NCBI GenBank assembly: GCA_022447585.1
Contig: JAKVAR010000014.1
Location: forward strand, 248,001-312,000
DNA from: Crocinitomicaceae bacterium
GTDB lineage: Bacteria > Bacteroidota > Bacteroidia > Flavobacteriales_D > Crocinitomicaceae
DNA: 64,000 bases
Reading direction: 5' to 3'
Shown here: piece after piece, positions 1-8,426 of the stretch
Layout of the letters: each line of letters begins with the position of its first letter
Position numbering within the stretch: position 1 is the first letter of the stretch
The notes under the pieces: generated by a model
What the model was told of the DNA's origin: nothing
Database searches by the model: none
The model's input: the letters and a program-made list of their open reading frames with translations, nothing else
Translations under genes and position numbers: made by a program

Positions 1-236
1 AACAATTGATCAAGGATTATAAGCATTTGATTTGTAGGTTGAATCACCCTTCAAAAAATATGGTGTACGCAATGTCGAAAGGTATTTTTGACAAATATGC
101 GTTGTATAATTATCAAGATGAATACTTTAAGCGCATGCAGTCTCCTAATCCATTATTCTTGAAGAGAATGGATGAAGTGGTAGAGAATTTCGTTTGGGAT
201 TGGGATGCTTTCTTTAAAAAGTATCGATTAGATTAA
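1..236 (+). CDS. C-terminal fragment of an unrecognised protein
   Basis: The reading frame is open from the left edge of the window (the codon before the first TTG is CAA), so this is the end of a gene that begins outside. About 77 residues are visible. They are rich in aromatic and charged residues and end in WDWDAFFKKYRLD. There is no signal peptide, membrane segment or motif I can assign to a family. The stop codon overlaps the stop of rsmG on the other strand by three bases, so the two genes converge with no room for a terminator. Function unknown; that it is a real coding end is fairly likely because of the tight convergent packing. Confidence 0.6.
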   Translation, partial: QLIKDYKHLICRLNHPSKNMVYAMSKGIFDKYALYNYQDEYFKRMQSPNPLFLKRMDEVVENFVWDWDAFFKKYRLD

Positions 237-862
237 TTTCTTACATAGACAACTTTCTTCGTGTCAAAGAATTCGCCATCGTAAAAATCTTTGATATCAA
301 AATATTGTATCGCCTTCTTGATAGGGCTCATTTCTTTTGAAAGATCTCCACCTTTTAAATAAAGGATGCCATTTTTGAATTCGTTTTTATTTTCTTTTAG
401 GAATTTTCCTTTTGTCCAGGATAAGAATGCGGGCATTGCAGTCACAGCTCTGCTCACGATAAAATCAAATTGTTCATTGATGTTTTCCGCGCGCTCGTGG
501 GTCGCTCTTACATTCTTTAGGTTAAGCGTTTTTGTAATTTCTTTTACAACTTTTATTTTTTTACCGATAGAATCAACCAGTAGAAATTTACAGTCCGGAA
601 ATAAAATAGCAAGAGGGATTCCTGGGAATCCACCACCAGTTCCAATGTCCATTAATTTAGTTCCTTCTTTGAAGGTTGTTACCTTGGCTATTGCTAATGA
701 GTGCATTACATGACGTTCGTAGAAGTTTTCAGTGTCTTTTCTTGATATTACATTAATTTGGCTGTTCCAGTCCATGTAAAGCTCTTTAAGTCTACCGAAT
801 TGTTCTTTTTGATCTTCAGTTAAATTTGGGAAGTGAGATAATATAAGATCAATTTCGTTCAT
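233..862 (-). CDS. rsmG: 16S rRNA (guanine-527-N7)-methyltransferase RsmG (GidB)
   Basis: This 209-residue protein is a cytoplasmic SAM-dependent methyltransferase that methylates N7 of G527 in 16S rRNA (family knowledge; loss gives low-level streptomycin resistance in other bacteria). The SAM-binding loop DIGTGGGFPGIPLA lies near residues 73-86 and is followed by the acidic strand LLVDSIGKK, both typical of GidB; the length matches the family (about 205-215). It is the third gene of a minus-strand run: glycosyltransferase, ECF sigma factor, rsmG, with one base between sigma stop and rsmG start. No separate promoter is visible, so it is probably co-transcribed with the sigma gene. Confidence 0.96.
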   Translation of the reverse strand: MNEIDLILSHFPNLTEDQKEQFGRLKELYMDWNSQINVISRKDTENFYERHVMHSLAIAKVTTFKEGTKLMDIGTGGGFPGIPLAILFPDCKFLLVDSIGKKIKVVKEITKTLNLKNVRATHERAENINEQFDFIVSRAVTAMPAFLSWTKGKFLKENKNEFKNGILYLKGGDLSKEMSPIKKAIQYFDIKDFYDGEFFDTKKVVYVRN

Positions 863-863
863 G

Positions 864-1469
864 CTAAATGGTGTCTTTGGTTTTTGCCATCATATTGGCT
901 AAAAAGTCTCTGGCTCTAAATAGTTGAGCCTTTACGGTTCCTAAAGGTAGGTTTAATTCTTCTGAAATCTCTTCATAGCTGAGCTCTTCGAAGTATCTTT
1001 TTTCAACAAGTAATCGATATCGAGGTTTTAATTTACCAACTAATTCCCTCATCAATAGTACTTTTTGTTTGTGCATAACAACTTCTGATGGATCTTTAGT
1101 ATTGCTTTTAGCGTCAAAGAAAATACGTTCGCCATCGTCTGTTGTGATTCCGGTGTCCATCGATGTTACTTTGATTCTTTTTTTACGAATAAAGTCGATG
1201 CAGTTGTTTGAAGCGATTTTAAATAGCCAAGTCGAAAAGGCGTAATTGGGAGAGTATTGTTCTAGTCGATTAAAGGCCTTTCCGAATGCTTCAATGGTGA
1301 GGTCGTCAGCATCATCAGTATTGTTAACCATCTTAAGCATCATAAAATAAATCGATTCTCTATATCGGTCCATGAGTGTTGCGTATGAGGATTGGTCACC
1401 CTTAATTGCAAGTTGAACCAGTTCGAGGTCTTTTTTTGCTTTGTCTGATAAATGACTTTTGTCTACCAT
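864..1469 (-). CDS. ECF-type RNA polymerase sigma factor
   Basis: A 201-residue sigma-70 family protein of the extracytoplasmic-function type. Region 2 is seen in DADDLTIEAFGKAFNRLEQY and FSTWLFKIASNNCIDFIRKK; region 4 in the helix-turn-helix LSYEEISEELNLPLGTVKAQ. A longer linker between the two regions carries TDDGERIFFDAKSN. Unlike many ECF genes there is no anti-sigma gene beside it: upstream is a membrane glycosyltransferase whose last seven bases overlap this start, downstream is rsmG. The same sigma-rsmG pairing suggests a housekeeping type rather than a FecI-type regulator, but that is inference. Its target promoters cannot be read from this window. Confidence 0.9.
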   Translation of the reverse strand: MVDKSHLSDKAKKDLELVQLAIKGDQSSYATLMDRYRESIYFMMLKMVNNTDDADDLTIEAFGKAFNRLEQYSPNYAFSTWLFKIASNNCIDFIRKKRIKVTSMDTGITTDDGERIFFDAKSNTKDPSEVVMHKQKVLLMRELVGKLKPRYRLLVEKRYFEELSYEEISEELNLPLGTVKAQLFRARDFLANMMAKTKDTI

Positions 1470-2596
1470 TTGTTTTTGTCCGTTTTGTCAATCGCGTAGT
1501 ACATTATTGGAGTAAGGATAGCGTAGGCAATATCCAATAAAGGTAATAGTGCAATAAATTTAGATTCCTTCAATTTACTGAATGATCGGCCTAGTATAAT
1601 CCACTTGATTAGTAAAATGAAAGTGAAAATCACTAAGCTGATCCAAATGAAGTTAGAATCGAATACTAAAGTAACGAAGGAAATCATCATGATTAACAAG
1701 GATAAAGGATAGATTCCTAACATAAGTTTTTTGATAACCTTGTATCTTTCTGATGTTGTGTAGTGTCTGGACTTTTGTTTGATCCATCGCGACCAAGATG
1801 CAGGTGGGGTTGAGTAGCAAAAAGACTCTGGAGCCAAATTGATGGTGTAGTTTTTCTTTTTGGCAGCTTCTTGGATGAATAAGTCATCGTCTCCTGAAGA
1901 AATTGAATAGTGAGATTTAAACCCATTTACTTTGTCGAATACTTCTTTTGTATATGCCATGTTTCGCCCAATGCCCATGTATGGTATTTTCGCTTTTGCC
2001 ATGGATAGATAGTTCATTGCAATCCAAGCTGTATCAAAACGAATAACTTTGTTTAGAAGGCCTTTTGATTTAATATAAGGCCCATATCCAAGGATAATTT
2101 GATGTTTGCTGGTGAAATAACTTGACATACTTTTTAACCATTGGTTACCAGTTGGTTTACAGTCTGCATCAGTTAAAAGTAGCTGGTTGTATTTGGCACC
2201 TTTAATTCCAATGGTTAAAGGTAGTTTTTTTCCATATTTCAAATGCTGACTCCTCTCTAGACTTATAACTTTTAGGTTTTTGTATTCCCTTTGATATGCG
2301 TCTAAAATGTATTTAGAGTCATCCATAGATTGATGATTGATTACAATCACTTCAAATTCTGAATAATCTTGCTCCAGAATGAAAGGGAGGTTTTTAAAAA
2401 GATTTTCTGATTCGTTCCTTGCAGCAATTAAAATTGAGACTCCTTTAGAATTTGGGTTTTTAACTCTATTTTTATGGAACGCTAACCTGCTAAATATCAG
2501 TGCTAAGAAAAGAAACTGAACAGCGGCCATAATGCAAAAAAGTACGAAAATATAGGTCGCTAGGTTAAAGTCTAATACAGGAAGAAACTCTATCAT
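1463..2596 (-). CDS. Membrane-anchored family 2 glycosyltransferase
   Basis: A 377-residue GT2 enzyme. One N-terminal membrane helix (about residues 10-35) is followed by a GT-A fold domain: VSILIAARNESENL, the acidic motif LLTDADCKP (DxD-like) and SGDDDLFIQEAAKKK, with QKSRHYTTSER resembling the Q/RxxRW acceptor motif. Two or three membrane helices close the C-terminus. It likely transfers a sugar to a lipid or polysaccharide at the inner membrane; donor and acceptor are unknown. I start it at MIEFLP rather than the ATG 27 bases upstream because that ATG lies on a -7-like box (CATATTTG, one mismatch). It overlaps the sigma gene by seven bases and so is translationally coupled to it. Confidence 0.88.
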   Translation of the reverse strand: MIEFLPVLDFNLATYIFVLFCIMAAVQFLFLALIFSRLAFHKNRVKNPNSKGVSILIAARNESENLFKNLPFILEQDYSEFEVIVINHQSMDDSKYILDAYQREYKNLKVISLERSQHLKYGKKLPLTIGIKGAKYNQLLLTDADCKPTGNQWLKSMSSYFTSKHQIILGYGPYIKSKGLLNKVIRFDTAWIAMNYLSMAKAKIPYMGIGRNMAYTKEVFDKVNGFKSHYSISSGDDDLFIQEAAKKKNYTINLAPESFCYSTPPASWSRWIKQKSRHYTTSERYKVIKKLMLGIYPLSLLIMMISFVTLVFDSNFIWISLVIFTFILLIKWIILGRSFSKLKESKFIALLPLLDIAYAILTPIMYYAIDKTDKNKW

Positions 2597-2640
2597 TGAT
2601 TTTGCTTTGATACAAATATGCATGCTTTGTTAAATACATT

Positions 2641-2648
2641 TATCTTTG
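2641..2648 (+). promoter_or_regulatory. -7 box of the tgt promoter (TATCTTTG)
   Basis: Exact match to the Bacteroidota -7 consensus TAnnTTTG, 24 bases before the tgt ATG. A longer in-frame TTG start for tgt would lie inside this box, which argues for the ATG at 2673. A TTTG lies at 2626-2629 but its 11-base spacing is too short for a normal -33 element. Confidence 0.6.
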
Positions 2649-2672
2649 CGTCGTTTACTTATTAACAAATTT

Positions 2673-3803
2673 ATGCACTTCAAATTAGAACTTACTGATA
2701 ATCAATCTCGTGCGAGAGTTGGTGAATTACATACAGATCATGGTGTTATTGAGACTCCAATCTTTATGCCTGTTGGTACAGCCGGGACAGTTAAAGGTGT
2801 TCATCAACATGAGATAGAGAAGGATATCGAAGCTCAAATTATTCTAGGGAATACATATCATCTTTTTTTACGCCCTGGATTAGATGTTTTAGAGCCTGCA
2901 GGTGGTTTGCATAAATTTATGAATTGGGATAGACCAATCTTAACTGATTCAGGTGGTTATCAGGTTTACTCATTGTCTGGAGCTAGAAAAATAAAGGAAG
3001 ATGGAGTTACTTTTCAGTCACATATAGATGGAAGTTATCACTTTTTTTCTCCTGAAAGAGCAATTGATATTCAACGTTCGATTGGGGCTGATATAATTAT
3101 GGCTTTTGATGAATGTACTCCATATCCATGTGAGTACGGTTATGCTAAACGCTCAATGCATATGACGCATAGGTGGTTGAAACGATGTTTTAACCAAATG
3201 AATAAAACCGAACCTAAGTATGGACACGAGCAAGCGTTATTTCCAATTGTACAAGGTTCTGTTTATAAGGATTTAAGAACGGAATCTGCAGAAACGATTG
3301 CTTCACACAATGCTTCTGGCAATGCTATTGGTGGTTTGTCAGTAGGAGAGCCAGCTGAAGAGCTTTATGCAATGACTGATTTAGTAACCAATATATTACC
3401 TGCTGAGAAGCCGAGGTATTTGATGGGGGTTGGCACTCCAGCCAATATATTAGAATGCATTGCGTTAGGTGTAGATATGTTTGATTGTGTTATGCCTTCA
3501 AGGAATGCGCGTCATGGAATGTTGTTTACATCTGAAGGAATTATAAATATTAAGAATAAGAAATGGGAAAAGGATTTTTCTGCTCTAGATCCTAATGGAA
3601 CATCATTTGTAGATTCTACATACAGCAAAGCATATTTGCGTCATTTAATGCGTTCGAAAGAGCATTTAGCAATACAGATTGCGACGATACATAATTTGGC
3701 ATTCTACCTTTGGTTGGTTAAGGAGGCAAGGTTAAAGATTAAGGAAGGAACTTTTGCTGATTGGAAAAACCGAATGGTTGTGAAATTGGAAAATCGTTTA
3801 TAG
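2673..3803 (+). CDS. tgt: Queuine tRNA-ribosyltransferase (tRNA-guanine transglycosylase)
   Basis: This 376-residue TIM-barrel enzyme exchanges guanine-34 of GUN-anticodon tRNAs for the queuosine precursor preQ1. The catalytic regions are present: TDSGGYQVYS (Asp near residue 92), IGGLSVGEP (220-227), and RYLMGVGTP followed by FDCVMPSRNARHG (Asp about 271). The zinc site of most bacterial Tgt proteins (CxCxxC plus His) is missing: the aligned stretch LDPNGTSFVDSTYSKAYL (residues 305-322) has no cysteine. From memory this loss is general in Bacteroidota Tgt, so the enzyme is probably active. The start is the ATG after the -7 box. It directly abuts the lptG-like gene and forms a two-gene operon with it. 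Confidence 0.95.
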   Translation: MHFKLELTDNQSRARVGELHTDHGVIETPIFMPVGTAGTVKGVHQHEIEKDIEAQIILGNTYHLFLRPGLDVLEPAGGLHKFMNWDRPILTDSGGYQVYSLSGARKIKEDGVTFQSHIDGSYHFFSPERAIDIQRSIGADIIMAFDECTPYPCEYGYAKRSMHMTHRWLKRCFNQMNKTEPKYGHEQALFPIVQGSVYKDLRTESAETIASHNASGNAIGGLSVGEPAEELYAMTDLVTNILPAEKPRYLMGVGTPANILECIALGVDMFDCVMPSRNARHGMLFTSEGIINIKNKKWEKDFSALDPNGTSFVDSTYSKAYLRHLMRSKEHLAIQIATIHNLAFYLWLVKEARLKIKEGTFADWKNRMVVKLENRL

Positions 3804-4880
3804 ATGTTAAAAATAATCGATCGTTATATCATACGTAAGTTCCTTACAACCTTTTTCTTCATGTTGGGGGTTATAATGATATTGGCGACGGTTTTTGATT
3901 TAGCTGAGAAATTAAGTGAGTTTATTGAAAACGATGCTTCGCTATATGAGGTTGTTGTAGAATATTACTTCAACTTCATTATGTTCTATGCGAACATGTT
4001 CTCGTCCATGATTATTTTTGTTTCTGTAATTTGGTTTACTGCTAAGATGGCGCAAGATACTGAGATCATTCCGATTTGGAATAGTGGCCGAAAGTTCAGT
4101 AGATTCGTGAGGCCTTATATGATTGCTGCGACAATTTTAATGCTGATTTCTTTGGCGTTTAATCATTTTGTAATACCTCGATCTAATAAAACAAGGTTGG
4201 CCTTTGAAGAACGTTTTTACCGCAATACAATTTCTGTTCAAGATTATCATGCGGAGTTTCCTGGTAATCAGGTTGTATATTTTAAATCATATTCAGCTTC
4301 GAATAATTTAATTAATAATTTGGTAATAGAACAGTGGAACGATAAAGGCGAAATAGTTTCTTTTATAAAGGCGTCAACAGCTGAAAATAAAGCAGGTTCG
4401 GATAAATGGGTGTTGAATAATTATTATAAGAGGGATGTTGGATATCCTACAGATAGAATTGAAGAGGGAGCATCCATGGATACAACTTTTCAATTTGGTA
4501 TTGAAGAGATGGCTACTCGGGAGAATATAGCTGAAGCCATGACGTATTTTGAATTGAAAAAGTTTATTGAGCGTGAACGATTCAAAGGTTCTGCGATGGT
4601 TCCAATGTATGAAATTGAGCTTTACCAAAGAACTTCTTATCCTTTTGCAACTTACGTTTTGACTATAATTGGAATTTCAGTGGCTAGTAGAAAGAAGAGA
4701 GGCGGGATTGGTATTAATATAGCAATTGGTTTAGGAATCATTTTCATTTATATTTTCGCTATGAAGGTGACTACCGTCGCGGCAATGAATCTTGGTTTTT
4801 CAGCAGCTATTTCAGTTTGGATTCCTAATCTTCTTTTCTCAGGTGTTGCATACTTTCTTTATCAGAAAGCTAAGCGTTAA
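3804..4880 (+). CDS. LptF/LptG (YjgP/YjgQ) family permease for LPS export
   Basis: A 358-residue inner-membrane protein of the YjgP/YjgQ family, which forms the transmembrane part of the LptBFG ABC transporter moving lipopolysaccharide to the outer membrane. The N-terminus MLKIIDRYIIRKFLTTFF is the family signature; membrane helices fall near residues 12-30, 55-78, 100-120 and three in the last 90 residues, with a periplasmic jellyroll-type domain between. It begins on the base after the tgt stop codon, so it is co-transcribed with tgt. LptF and LptG cannot be told apart reliably here; LptG is the more common name for this neighbour of tgt. Its end overlaps mutS2 on the opposite strand by four bases. 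Confidence 0.92.
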   Translation: MLKIIDRYIIRKFLTTFFFMLGVIMILATVFDLAEKLSEFIENDASLYEVVVEYYFNFIMFYANMFSSMIIFVSVIWFTAKMAQDTEIIPIWNSGRKFSRFVRPYMIAATILMLISLAFNHFVIPRSNKTRLAFEERFYRNTISVQDYHAEFPGNQVVYFKSYSASNNLINNLVIEQWNDKGEIVSFIKASTAENKAGSDKWVLNNYYKRDVGYPTDRIEEGASMDTTFQFGIEEMATRENIAEAMTYFELKKFIERERFKGSAMVPMYEIELYQRTSYPFATYVLTIIGISVASRKKRGGIGINIAIGLGIIFIYIFAMKVTTVAAMNLGFSAAISVWIPNLLFSGVAYFLYQKAKR

Positions 4881-7003
4881 TCAACAAAGGATAATTTCGA
4901 TTTATCTACTTTCATTCGAGCAAAACCAAAAGAAACAACTGCTATATCTCCTTTTAATTCTTCAACATTTCCAATTTGCTTTGTTGCAATTAACTTAACT
5001 CTTGATCCAATTTTTATTTTATCTCGTTGGTGATCATCTTGAATAGGTTTCCCTTTTTTTCGTGTTCGTTTTGAATTAGTTTTTTTAGCTAATTTTTCTT
5101 GTTTTGCGCGCTGCTTGGCTCCCTCAATCTTCGATTTTTCAACAGCTAAGTACTTTCTTATCTCTTCAAGTAAATCGTTATTTATTGATTTTTTACGTGT
5201 TACTGTATTGTATTTGTCAATGAAGGTTAGGAGTTTCTTGCCCGCTTGAATGAACTTTTGATTTGATTCAGAATTTGTCCTGAAGTTTCTCAATTTAGCT
5301 TCGTAGTAACCTTTCTTCTCTTCGTATTCGTTTAACGCATTTTGAGCAATATCTTGAGCTTCTATGTGCTCTTTATTAAGCTTAGATAAGTAGGTTTTTT
5401 CCTTTTGCAATTCATTGAGCAGCTTATCCATTTTTACCTTCTTGTGATCTAATTTATCTTTGGCAAGTTCAATTAAATCGTCTGGGATACCATTTATTTT
5501 GGCTACTTCAAACGTAAAAGAACTTCCTGGTTGCCCAGTTGTAAATGTATAAGTCGGCTCTAGAGTTTCTGTATTGAATAACATGCTGCCATTAACGGCA
5601 TTTCTCAATTGATCAGCTTTCAGTTTAATGTTATTGTAGTGTGTTGTTATAACGGCGTAGCTTTTCTTGTTGTAAAGTGATTCAAAAATTACTTCGGCCA
5701 ATGCACCTCCTAAATCAGGATCTGAACCAGTACCAAATTCATCCAATAGAAGAAGTGTCTTTTTATTCGCAACGTTCAAGAATTCATTCATTCTCTTCAA
5801 CCTGTATGAATATGTACTTAACTCATTTGTAATGGATTGATTATCTCCAATGTCGCTCAGTACATTTTCGAAAATACACATTTTGCTATTCGGGCCAACT
5901 GAGACCAATAATCCAGATTGAAGCATCACTTGAAGAAGTCCAACAGATTTAAGTGTGATACTTTTGCCCCCTGCATTCGGGCCAGAGATGACAAGCATTC
6001 TGGCAAACTTATTCATTTTTATGTACTGTGGTTTAGTATTTTTCTGTTGGTCTTTGTTGTTTTTCCATAGTATTGGGTGGTAAGCATCAAATAATTCCAT
6101 TTCCAACTCGTCCATAATAGATGGAAGGTTACAATCGAGGTTTATTGCGAGTTTCGTTTTTGCATTGATGAAATCAAATTCTGTCAGTACATATTGATAT
6201 TCTTTAATAAGTTCAATGTATCCAAGTAAGTCTTTTTTTAGAATTTGTAATATTTTGAAAATCTCTTTACGCTCATCGTCTTGTAGCAATTCAAATTCAT
6301 TATTTAGAGCCACATTCACCTGTGGTTCTATGTATGTTAAATTCCCTGTGTTTGATGAGCCAACTACGGTTCCTGGAATTTTACGTTTATGATTTGATAG
6401 TACTGTTAAAACTCTTCGGTCATTGATGAATGTTTCTTTTGTATCACCTAGTATATTGTCTTTTTGTAGTTTACGAGCTTCTTTGTCGAAATTACGGTTG
6501 ATTTGTTTACGAACTGCTTTTAATTTTGAACGAATTTCAAAAAGAGTCGGTGAGGCATCGTCTTTGACTTTGCCATGTTTGTCAAATACTAATTCAATGG
6601 CTTTGATTATCTCATCTGTGAAGTAGGTGTTTTCTATGGTTTTTGAGAGTAAGGGATAATCCTCCTCCCGCTTATTGAAAAAGTAAATAAGTCGGTTAAC
6701 GATTTGAGATGCATACAGAATTCGCATAAAGCCCTCCAGTTGAATGGCTGCATTCTTTATCGGGAGAAGTTTTATTTCAGATGTCAATTCTTCATAATCG
6801 ATGTGAGGGAAAGCTTCTCCTTCCGTGCGAATATTTTTTAATTCGTTGACCTGATGTAAAGCTATTTTAATGTTCTCATGTCCTTTGATTGGACGTAATG
6901 AACCTAGCCTTGATTTTGCAGTTGGACCAATAGCATATTCTTGGAGCCATTTCCGTAGAATTGTGAATTCTAAATCTTCTAAAGTTTGCTGATCGATTGT
7001 CAT
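4877..7003 (-). CDS. mutS2: MutS2-family DNA-binding ATPase lacking the Smr nuclease domain
   Basis: A 708-residue MutS2-like protein. The ATPase is complete: Walker A GPNAGGKS (about residue 340), Walker B LLLLDEFGTGSDP and the downstream VITTHYNNIKLKA. A long Lys/Glu-rich coiled coil (about 515-650) follows. Typical MutS2 is about 780 residues and ends in a Smr endonuclease domain; here the protein stops after a KOW/SH3-like stretch (KIKIGSRVKLIATKQIGNVE) and has no Smr domain. MutS2 acts in recombination control and, in other bacteria, collided-ribosome rescue, where Smr matters. A one-mismatch -7 box TAACTTTA lies just upstream (7011-7018). The start ATG follows it closely. Confidence 0.92.
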   Translation of the reverse strand: MTIDQQTLEDLEFTILRKWLQEYAIGPTAKSRLGSLRPIKGHENIKIALHQVNELKNIRTEGEAFPHIDYEELTSEIKLLPIKNAAIQLEGFMRILYASQIVNRLIYFFNKREEDYPLLSKTIENTYFTDEIIKAIELVFDKHGKVKDDASPTLFEIRSKLKAVRKQINRNFDKEARKLQKDNILGDTKETFINDRRVLTVLSNHKRKIPGTVVGSSNTGNLTYIEPQVNVALNNEFELLQDDERKEIFKILQILKKDLLGYIELIKEYQYVLTEFDFINAKTKLAINLDCNLPSIMDELEMELFDAYHPILWKNNKDQQKNTKPQYIKMNKFARMLVISGPNAGGKSITLKSVGLLQVMLQSGLLVSVGPNSKMCIFENVLSDIGDNQSITNELSTYSYRLKRMNEFLNVANKKTLLLLDEFGTGSDPDLGGALAEVIFESLYNKKSYAVITTHYNNIKLKADQLRNAVNGSMLFNTETLEPTYTFTTGQPGSSFTFEVAKINGIPDDLIELAKDKLDHKKVKMDKLLNELQKEKTYLSKLNKEHIEAQDIAQNALNEYEEKKGYYEAKLRNFRTNSESNQKFIQAGKKLLTFIDKYNTVTRKKSINNDLLEEIRKYLAVEKSKIEGAKQRAKQEKLAKKTNSKRTRKKGKPIQDDHQRDKIKIGSRVKLIATKQIGNVEELKGDIAVVSFGFARMKVDKSKLSFVD

Positions 7004-7179
7004 TAGGTTGTAAAGTTAGTCAATACATCGAGAATCATTTATGACTTTTAAACTGAATAATATTTCTTATTGATGCTAATTTGAAACTATGAAAGAATCG
7101 TGTGACCAAGATAAAACATAAAAGAATGTATGCGCTGGATTGACACTGCTTAAAGAAGAAAAAGTACTAATTAATTAGA

Positions 7180-8322
7180 TCATCCTTTGTCTTCGTAACG
7201 ACCATCAGCATGTTTTGCGAACCGACCAAGATTTCTATCATGAACTTGGCCGTATTTAGGCCAAGGCCACCCGCCAAATTGCGTTTCGTGGTAATCATTA
7301 AATGCTTCTTGAATTTCTTCTCGAGTATTCATTACAAACGGGCCATGCTGAACGACTGGTTCATTTATTGGTTTTCCTTGCAAGATTAGGATTTTAATTT
7401 TTTCATTACTGGTGTTTTTCAGTATTAAGTCCATATCCGCTTCAACTTCAACTGCATGATAGTTTGGAATAATTTCACCTTCTATTTCCAGATTATTTCC
7501 TTCATAAAAGTAAGCGGTTCTATTTGATATAGCTGAGGTTTTACTTAATTTATAAGTAGCTCCAGCTTCCATTTGAATATTCAGAATAGCGACATCATTT
7601 TTAGTGTTAGCTGCCCAAGAACTAGGAGGAGGTAAGGGAGCTGATTTACCCGAAATAAAGCCTGTTATAACTTCAATTTCTGTCTTGTTGCCAAATTCAT
7701 CTGATTCATTAATTACTGGTATTTCGTCACTCCATAACATTTTGAAATGGGGATCAGTCATTTTGTTTTTTTTAGGTAGGTTCAACCAGATTTGGAACAA
7801 CTCAGCTGGGTTTTCCTTATATTTATTTAATAACGGGAACATTTCAGAATGTTGTACACCTGATCCTGCGGTCATCCATTGCACGTCGCCATTTCCATAT
7901 CTACCCGATTGTCCCAAGGAATCTGCATGATCTACTAAGCCTTTACGAACGATGGTTATCGTTTCGAAACCGCGGTGTGGATGACCTGGAAAGCCCGGAA
8001 CTTCTTTTCCATGATACATTCTCCAACCGTCTTTAATAATAAAATCCTGACCTAGATGGCGGCCATCTAAAGATGAGTTCGGTCCCATTTGTTCATTGCC
8101 CGCAGGGTATTTATCTTCGTGATGCGCGCAGAATAGAAAAGGGTCAGCAGTTTTCCATTGAAAACCAAGTGGGTATATCGATTTGATTAATTTCTTTGCT
8201 GTCATATCTAATTCTTTTTGTTCATTTTTTGTATTTCCCATTATGGGTAAGGCCAATATAGAAGTCAATCCGATTGTCAATTTTCCAATGAAATCTCTAC
8301 GTTGATTTTTGTTTTTACTCAT
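7180..8322 (-). CDS. Pirin family protein with a Tat signal peptide
   Basis: A 380-residue bicupin of the pirin family. The metal-site motifs HPHRGFETIT and TAGSGVQHSE are present in the N-terminal cupin, and the C-terminal cupin is complete. Pirins bind iron; some are quercetinases or redox sensors. Unusually, it begins with a twin-arginine signal (QRRDFIGK followed by a hydrophobic stretch to about residue 30), predicting export of a folded metalloprotein. The gene stands alone. An 18-bp perfect palindrome lies 10 bases upstream of its start, which is a good candidate operator. Substrate unknown. Confidence 0.9.
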   Translation of the reverse strand: MSKNKNQRRDFIGKLTIGLTSILALPIMGNTKNEQKELDMTAKKLIKSIYPLGFQWKTADPFLFCAHHEDKYPAGNEQMGPNSSLDGRHLGQDFIIKDGWRMYHGKEVPGFPGHPHRGFETITIVRKGLVDHADSLGQSGRYGNGDVQWMTAGSGVQHSEMFPLLNKYKENPAELFQIWLNLPKKNKMTDPHFKMLWSDEIPVINESDEFGNKTEIEVITGFISGKSAPLPPPSSWAANTKNDVAILNIQMEAGATYKLSKTSAISNRTAYFYEGNNLEIEGEIIPNYHAVEVEADMDLILKNTSNEKIKILILQGKPINEPVVQHGPFVMNTREEIQEAFNDYHETQFGGWPWPKYGQVHDRNLGRFAKHADGRYEDKG

Positions 8323-8332
8323 TTTAGTAGTT

Positions 8333-8350
8333 TATTTACCTAGGTAAATA
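8333..8350. promoter_or_regulatory. 18-bp perfect palindrome upstream of the pirin gene
   Basis: The sequence TATTTACCTAGGTAAATA is identical to its reverse complement and ends 10 bases before the pirin start codon. This is the shape of a binding site for a dimeric repressor (MarR/TetR-type size). A 16-base half of it recurs with 13 of 16 identities at 21854-21869 upstream of rpoD. The regulator is not identifiable here. Confidence 0.55.
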
Positions 8351-8406
8351 TAGTGAATTAATTTGAATTGAATTATCTGGAATGATTTAGAATTAGATAA
8401 GCTTAT

Positions 8407-8414
8407 TATTTTTG
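8407..8414 (+). promoter_or_regulatory. -7 box of the exonuclease III gene (TATTTTTG)
   Basis: Exact TAnnTTTG match ending 12 bases before the ATG at 8427. It overlaps a possible upstream TTG start (8412), which excludes that start if this is the promoter. The 5' leader would be under ten bases. Confidence 0.55.
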
Positions 8415-8426
8415 GTTAAAATTGAA

